The position numbers were made by a program, and so were the translations under genes. 64,000 nucleotides of DNA, taken from contig MU278352.1 in the NCBI GenBank assembly GCA_022385755.1, positions 310,001-374,000 on the forward strand, written 5' to 3'. A model generated the notes under the pieces. It saw nothing but the letters and a program-made list of their open reading frames with translations. It searched no databases and was not told the DNA's origin. The DNA is from Trametopsis cervina. Lineage: Eukaryota; Basidiomycota; Agaricomycetes; Polyporales; Irpicaceae. This document shows positions 58,439 to 64,000 of the stretch, one piece after another; position 1 is the first letter of the stretch, and each line of letters opens with the position of its first letter.

Positions 58439-59054
58439 ATGGCAGACATCAACGCTATTGCAAAGCAGTTCACGGATTTCTACTATGCGACGTTCGACGC
58501 GAACCGCGCGGACTTGCAGAGTCTATACGTGCGTCGGCATCCTTGCCTCCATCTTGGTCCATCGCGTCGAAGGCCAGCATCCTGATACATGTTGAAACCA
58601 CGCCACAGCGACCGATTTCGATGTTGACGTTCGAAGGAGCCCAGTTCTTGGGTACCGAGGCTGTTGTTGAGAAGCTCACGGTGCGTCTCGCGTGACTATC
58701 AGCTTTCTGTGCTCTGATTCATTTCTCCACAGAGCTTGCCTTTCAGCAAGGTCCTACACAAAGTGTTGACCTTGGACGCGCAACCGTCGTCTCCGACGTC
58801 CGCGAGTCTCATTGTCAGCGTTACTGGGCAGCTTGTCGTACGTTTCCATCGCGTGCCACTTGTTAGTTTGCTCATGTATGCCCACTTCTTTAATCGCAGG
58901 TCGACGACAGCACAAATCCTCTGCAATTCAGCCAGATCTTCCAGCTGATACCGGAGTCTGGCAGCTACTATGTGTATGTATGTTTTACGCGTTCACAGCC
59001 TTGTCTGACATTGTCCACAGCTTCAACGATATCTTCCGTCTCAACTACGGTTGA
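58439..59054 (+). CDS. NTF2: nuclear transport factor 2
   Basis: NTF2 is the import receptor for Ran-GDP. Starts MADINAIAKQFTDFYYATFD; RADLQSLY is followed by the FEGAQFLGTEAVVEKLTS loop, LPFSKVLHKVLTLDAQPS, LIVSVTGQLV, the Ran-contact strand DDSTNPLQFSQIFQLIPES and the C-terminal YYVFNDIFRLNYG. Five or six small exons and about 124 residues, exactly the family size. Confidence 0.96.
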
Positions 59055-59463
59055 TCGACCGTGATGTAGATTCGGGATTTTTCTTTCTATACGATCACTT
59101 CTTCCATGGGATGCTGTACTGTTGCTGGGTGGAGAGATAATTGAGATGTACGACGTACGGCCAATGCATCCCTGTACCAATAATTACACTCTCCTGCAAA
59201 TCAATGATTACTTGCACATGTATGCCTCTTGTTGAGATGCTGCCTCATTTTCAGCAGCAGGCACCGCGTTCTTGCAGCGCAGTGACTGTGCAATAATACC
59301 AGGTACTGCGTCCAACTTGGCGTCCAATCATGATTTCGCGCAGTCGGCAGTGATTTGGCCCAGTTTGGTCTGACTGACGCACAGCAGCCTCGCGTCCGCG
59401 CCTTAGCTGGAAACGCATTCCACTCTCCCTACCACCACCACAACTCTCCTTCTGTCTAACGAC
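59055..59463. other. gap between NTF2 and VPS1
   Basis: 410 bp of NTF2 3' region and VPS1 promoter; a CT-rich run directly precedes the VPS1 start. No gene. Confidence 0.5.
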
Positions 59464-62185
59464 CATGACGACACAAACGCTTGGGACGGAGATAGTATCA
59501 GTTATCAACAGACTCCAGGATGTCTTCAGCGCAGTTGGCTCGTCCGCATCGCAAATAGACCTTCCGCAGATCTGTGTATTGGGAAGTCAAAGTAGCGGAA
59601 AGAGTAGTGTGCTAGAAGTACGTGTTATGCCCACGTTTTGTTATTGAGTACTAAACGTTGTTATCAGAACATTGTAGGGCGTGATTTCCTTCCTCGAGGA
59701 ACCGGTATCGTTACCCGGCGGCCATTGGTAAGTACATGGTTATGGTCGCACGACGAGTCTTTATCCTAACGCCCCGCTCAAGGTCCTCCAACTTATAAAT
59801 CGACCGGTGCCCACTGTTCCTTCAAACGTTCCCAAAGAACAAGGTTTGGCTTCTCGCATCCTCTGCGGTGCATAATCCTAACGCCCTGAACCTCAGTGAA
59901 TGGCGGCACGGATACTAAGGCTAACGAGAACGAATGGGGTGAATTCCTGCATCTTCCCGGCCAGAAAATCTACGACTTCAACAAGATTCGTGAAGAGATT
60001 GTACGCGATACCGAGGCCAAGACCGGACGCAATGCCGGAATATCGCCACAGCCCATCAACTTGCGTATCTTCTCGCCCAACGTTCTGACGCTGACACTTG
60101 TCGACCTTCCGGGACTGACCAAGGTGCCTGTCGGTGACCAACCCAAGGATATTGAGAAGCAGATCCGAGACATGCTCATGAAATACATCTCGAAACCTGC
60201 TTGTATCATTCTTGCGGTCACTCCCGCGAACACGGACTTGGCCAACTCGGATGGTTTGAAGATGGCAAGAGAGGTCGACCCTGAGGGAACAAGGACGATC
60301 GGTGTCCTCACCAAGATCGATCTTATGTAAGTGCCAATAACCTCCACGCCAGAGCCAGTGATCCGAGCCTTGAATCAGGGACTCTGGAACGGATGTCGTT
60401 GATATTCTTGCGGGACGGGTTATTCCCCTTCGTCTGGGCTATGTACCCGTGGTCAACCGTGGTCAGCGTGATATCGACTCGAACAAATCGATCAGCGCGG
60501 CATTGGAGTATGAACGCGACTTCTTTGAGAACCATGCATCCTACAAGGGCAAAGCACAATACTGCGGCACACCTTTCCTGGCTCGCAAGCTCAATATGGT
60601 GCGCGATCTATCAGTGTGACACCACCGTAGTACTGATATGTGCCCCTTTTAGATCCTCATGCACCATATCCGTGCCACTCTACCCGACATCAAGGCCCGT
60701 ATTACGCAGCAACTACAGAAGTACAACGCAGAGCTTGTCACTCTCGGTGGTGCCTTCGGCGACCAGAGCTCTTCAAGTGTTGTTCTGCAAGTGATCACCG
60801 ATTTCTGCGCCGACTTCAGGACGGTCATTGACGGTAACACGAATGACCTCTCGTTGAACGAGCTCTCGGGAGGTGCCCGTATAAGCTTTGTCTTCCACGA
60901 GCTTTACAACCAGGGAATCAAGACGATCGATCCGTTCGACCAAGTGAAGGATGGCGATATCCGTACGATCTTGTACAACTCATCGGTAAGTTGTTCTTCG
61001 ACCATTTCTAGTTACCCTCCTGATGATGTGTGGTCCAGGGTTCCACGCCATCACTCTTCGTCGGTACCACTGCCTTTGAGGTCATTGTAAAGCAGCAGAT
61101 CAAACGGCTAGAAGAGCCGAGCTTGAAGTGTTGCCAGCTTGTGTACGATGAGCTCATCCGCATCCTTGGCCAGCTTCTTGCGAAGATCGTGAGTGACATG
61201 TTAGGGCATCGGGGACTGTAGCTAAAGGTCCGTGCAGCAAGCCTTCAGGAGATTCCCTGCGCTCCGCGAGAGGTTTAACGCTGTCGTCGTGAACTTCTTC
61301 AAAAACGCCATGAACCCAACGTCGAAACTTGTCACTGACATGGTTGCGTAAGTACTTTGACCCCATCCGCTACTTCAATTCTCAGCATTTCATTACAGTA
61401 TGCAAGCATGCTACGTTAACACGACACATCCCGACTTCATAAATGGTCATACGGCAAGTAACTTTGTATTTACGTCCAGGGGATCGTGCTAACACCCACA
61501 CCAGGCAATGTCACTTGTGACGGACCGCTTGAACGCCAGCAAGCCTCCACCCGACCCGAAGAAGAACAACAATGCGATCAACAACAACAAGGACCTCGAG
61601 GTCGACGTCAAGAAGGAAGAGCCCAGCTTCTTCGGTTCATTCTTCTCAGCCGCGAAGAATGCACCGAAGAAGAAGGGTGTCGCGGTAATGGAGAGCGTGA
61701 GCAGCCAGAGTCGTCTCCAGAGCGAACAGACATCTGATCCACTTATATTAGCCCCCGCCCATCATCCGCCCCCAAGCTGCGCTGAATGACCGGGAAACGT
61801 TGGAGACAGAGGTTATCAGTACGTCCAATTGTGCTTCGTCTGAACCGTCTAGATGTTAATTATGCTTCTCAGAACTACTCATCCACTCATACTTCAACAT
61901 CGTCAAACGCGAGATGATTGACATGGTTCCGAAGGCGATCTCGCTTACGCTGGTGAATCACTCGAAGGAGAATCTCCAGCGTGAGCTGCTTCAGGAGCTC
62001 TACAAGCCTGAGGTTCTCGAGGACCTCCTGAAAGAGTCGGAGTATGTCGTGAACCGCAGGAAGGAGGTCGTCGGTATGGTTCAGGCCTTGAACAAGGCAG
62101 AGGAGTACGTGCTCGCATTGGTGTTTTATAATATGTCTCAAGCTAACAATTCCCTGGTTTTCTTAGGATCGTCGCCGGTGTCTGA
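59464..62185 (+). CDS. VPS1: dynamin-like GTPase VPS1
   Basis: Dynamin for vacuolar sorting, peroxisome fission and endosomal traffic. Starts [20 protein letters not shown]. GTPase: [14 protein letters not shown] (P-loop), [34 protein letters not shown] and [14 protein letters not shown]. Stalk: [20 protein letters not shown] and [20 protein letters not shown]. The variable loop [19 protein letters not shown] matches the VPS1-specific SGFFGGFF region. [43 protein letters not shown] and EEIVAGV and TGA. About nine or ten exons and 690 residues; no PH or PRD domain, as expected. Confidence 0.95.
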
Positions 62186-62588
62186 GGTGTTGGATCACAG
62201 TTGTTTTCTTTGTAGGCATATGAGTACTGAGTACCGTAATACCCTCTCGCTACTTTCGCCCACCGTAGATGTCGCCTAGATCGTTCTACGTACAATAGTT
62301 TCTAGTATCGGAATCGCATTTTATTTCTCCGCGCTTTGTATATATGCACTGCCCTGGTCTTCCTGAGCGAGACGCCGTCATCTCCGTCCAGGTTTCCGCT
62401 GGACGGCGACGGCAATCCGCACTTCAAACTCGGCGGACTCAAATTTTTACCACCTCATTACCTCACACCCACGCATGGGTCATGTAGTTAGCCGGCATCG
62501 CGGTGAACGTGCGCCCACACCACCAAAAGGTCTTTATATTTCTGGTCCCTCCGCCGTCGTCCACCACAATAACCCGCTCTCGAACAAG
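62186..62588. other. gap between VPS1 and LOG-family gene
   Basis: 400 bp; the VPS1 3' end and the LOG promoter. It contains a small hairpin at 62384-62406. No gene. Confidence 0.5.
62384..62406. repeat. small inverted repeat, 8-bp stem
   Basis: CCGTCCAG and CTGGACGG flank a 7-nt loop about 200 bp after the VPS1 stop. It may fold in the VPS1 3' UTR or be part of the next promoter. Confidence 0.6.
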
Positions 62589-63627
62589 ATGACTCAGACG
62601 CAAGCTACGGACGCTGTCGCTGTTTACTGCGCGTCGTCGTTGGGGAAGGAGAAGGCGTATCAGAGTGCTGCAGTCAGTGAGGACTCGTTCCCTTGTTTCA
62701 CGATCGATAGGCGTGCACTAACTACCTCTATCTACAGGCGTAGGGCAAGCCCTGGCAAAGGCGGGACGTCCGCTAGTATACGGAGGCGGAAGGAAAGGGA
62801 TCATGGGCGTCGTCTCTGGCGCGGTCCTCGAAGCTGGTGGGACCGTGACCGGAGTCATTCCGTACGCTATGGTCGTATCCGGCGGGGAAAGGGAGCAAAC
62901 AGCGGGGCAAGCCACGTCGAAGGCGGCCGCTGAGGCTCTGTTCGATGGGCAAAACAGGCAGAACGTGTGTCAGGGTCTTTCTCACCAGAATCACGCACCG
63001 CTGACGCTGTATTCCAGGAAAAGACGGTGCGTTCTGCGCAGCGCTGCATCGCAATCATGCCAGTGCGTCTGACTGCACCTCCAGGTGGTTGTAGACTCGA
63101 TGCACGAACGAAAATGGGAGATGGCCAAGCGATCATGCGGATTTGTTTGCCTTCCAGGTGGATACGGCACTTTTGAAGAGGTAACCCCAGTCCTTGACGG
63201 ATGTTGTAGAGGTGCTGATGTTCCGGTCAGCTGCTGGAAGTGGCGACGTGGTCGCAGATAGGTATCCACAGCAAACGTGAGTATCTTTATCCGCGCATGT
63301 ACTCCAGCCAGGCGTTAATCATCGTCCTTCTCCCGCATCCCTCTAGCCATTGTTGTCCTGAACGTCTTGTCCTACTACGAACCGCTGCGGCAGCTGATCC
63401 GTAACGGCGTAGAGGCAGGGTTCATCAACCGCAAGAACGAATCCCTCGTCACGTTCGTCGACGGACCCTCGGATCATGCATCGCACGAAACCTTCGATTG
63501 GGGCCGCGCTGCGCTGGATGTTGTAGACTCCTGGACGGCGGGCGACAGAGAAGTCTACTACAACTGGTCGAAGCAGAGAGACACGGAAGCCCAGAAGACC
63601 TCTCCATCTGCGCTGGCGGAGCCCTAG
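62589..63627 (+). CDS. LOG-family phosphoribohydrolase
   Basis: LOG enzymes release a base from nucleoside 5'-monophosphates; in plants this activates cytokinins. Starts MTQTQATDAVAVYCASSLGK. Next come QALAKAGRPLVYGGGRKGIM and GVVSGAVLEAGGTVTGVIPY, then VVDSMHERKWEMAKRSCGFV and the catalytic CLPGGYGTFEELLEVATWSQ (PGGxGTxxE), followed by IGIHSKPIVVLNV and SYYEPLRQLIRNGVEAGFIN. Several exons; the first intron is taken from GTGAGG so the frame gives AAVRQALA. About 235 residues. No isopentenyl transferase is present, so cytokinin production is not implied; nucleotide salvage is likelier. Confidence 0.9.
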
Positions 63628-64000
63628 CCCGCGGACAACGCGACCTTCGGGCAGTCGGTACGGTCCAGGGTAAGCAGGCAGTAGCCACACCACACGTACA
63701 CGCTGTAATGTATGCCAGATGAGAATGACAGAGGGATCGTCGGTCAATCCATGATTGGCACCACCATCTTGCATTCATTCAGTCCGCTTATCGCTTTTTG
63801 CAACTGCAGGCAAATCCACTAGAAGATGAGATTGCAGTGGTAAGTCCCATATCGGTTGCACACCAGTCTTCGGGAAGTCACTACGCCCGTCAAGGAATCG
63901 GAGCGAGGTCGGTGCATACCGCCTTGGAATGCAACTTGGTAGGACCCCAGTCTCCATAAGCATCATCTGTACAAGAGCAAACAATTCCCGCAGCATATCC
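63628..64000. other. right edge, possible start of another minus-strand gene
   Basis: A minus-strand frame running in from the edge encodes MLRELFALVQMMLMETGVLP and ends in a donor-like GTATGC after PRR (about 63930). It could be an internal exon of a gene extending past the window. No family is recognisable from so little sequence. Confidence 0.3.

Noticed and set aside
1..64000. CRISPR arrays, rRNA genes, intact LTR or DNA transposons, viral genes
   Set aside because: No regularly spaced repeats, no rRNA-like blocks, no reverse transcriptase, integrase or transposase motifs were seen on either strand.

Overview
The window is nuclear DNA of a filamentous basidiomycete, most likely an Agaricomycete. 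The genes are dense and lie on both strands. Nearly all are cut by many short introns of about 50-60 nt with GT..AG ends. The content fits this placement: an Argonaute and a Dicer, a family 14 polysaccharide lyase typed as in wood and litter fungi, a TolB-propeller/amidohydrolase fusion, and core eukaryotic genes. No rRNA, CRISPR array, intact transposon or viral gene was seen. The species cannot be told from the sequence alone.

Left part (1-13.3 kb): the 3' end of a membrane-anchored protein gene; an Argonaute of about 15 exons (minus strand, PAZ and PIWI present, catalytic residues in place); a poorly coding 1.9 kb stretch with a perfect 24-nt palindrome; EMC4; a gap with a 15-bp-stem hairpin; prephenate dehydrogenase; an L-rhamnose-mutarotase-like gene; a Pol III promoter-like (tRNA/SINE-like) patch; and Rab11, which has a 5-nt microexon.

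Middle (13.3-43.4 kb): an unknown multi-pass membrane protein, a secreted PL14 lyase, the splicing factor CWC22, a LACTB2-like metallo-beta-lactamase, an ITFG1/TIP-like FG-GAP protein, the splicing factor SF3B4, CDC42, a large WD40 protein, an AhpD/carboxymuconolactone-decarboxylase-like protein, Dicer, a phosducin-like protein (divergent from Dicer) and an Nramp metal transporter.

Right part (44.5-64 kb): a TolB/amidohydrolase fusion, an unknown single-exon 544-residue protein, a small protein with a probable GC-AG intron, an Rpp20/POP7-type Alba protein with a 39-codon tandem duplication at its N-terminus, eRF1, a PITH-domain protein, an unknown conserved-looking protein, NTF2, the dynamin-like GTPase VPS1 and a LOG-family phosphoribohydrolase.

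The genes do not form one operon or biosynthetic cluster. The functional themes are RNA silencing (Argonaute and Dicer about 30 kb apart on the same strand), splicing (CWC22, SF3B4), membrane traffic (Rab11, VPS1, EMC4), polarity (CDC42) and translation/RNA processing (eRF1, Rpp20). CDS spans run from start to stop codon and include introns. Exon joins were worked out by eye from splice signals and family motifs, so individual boundaries may be off.
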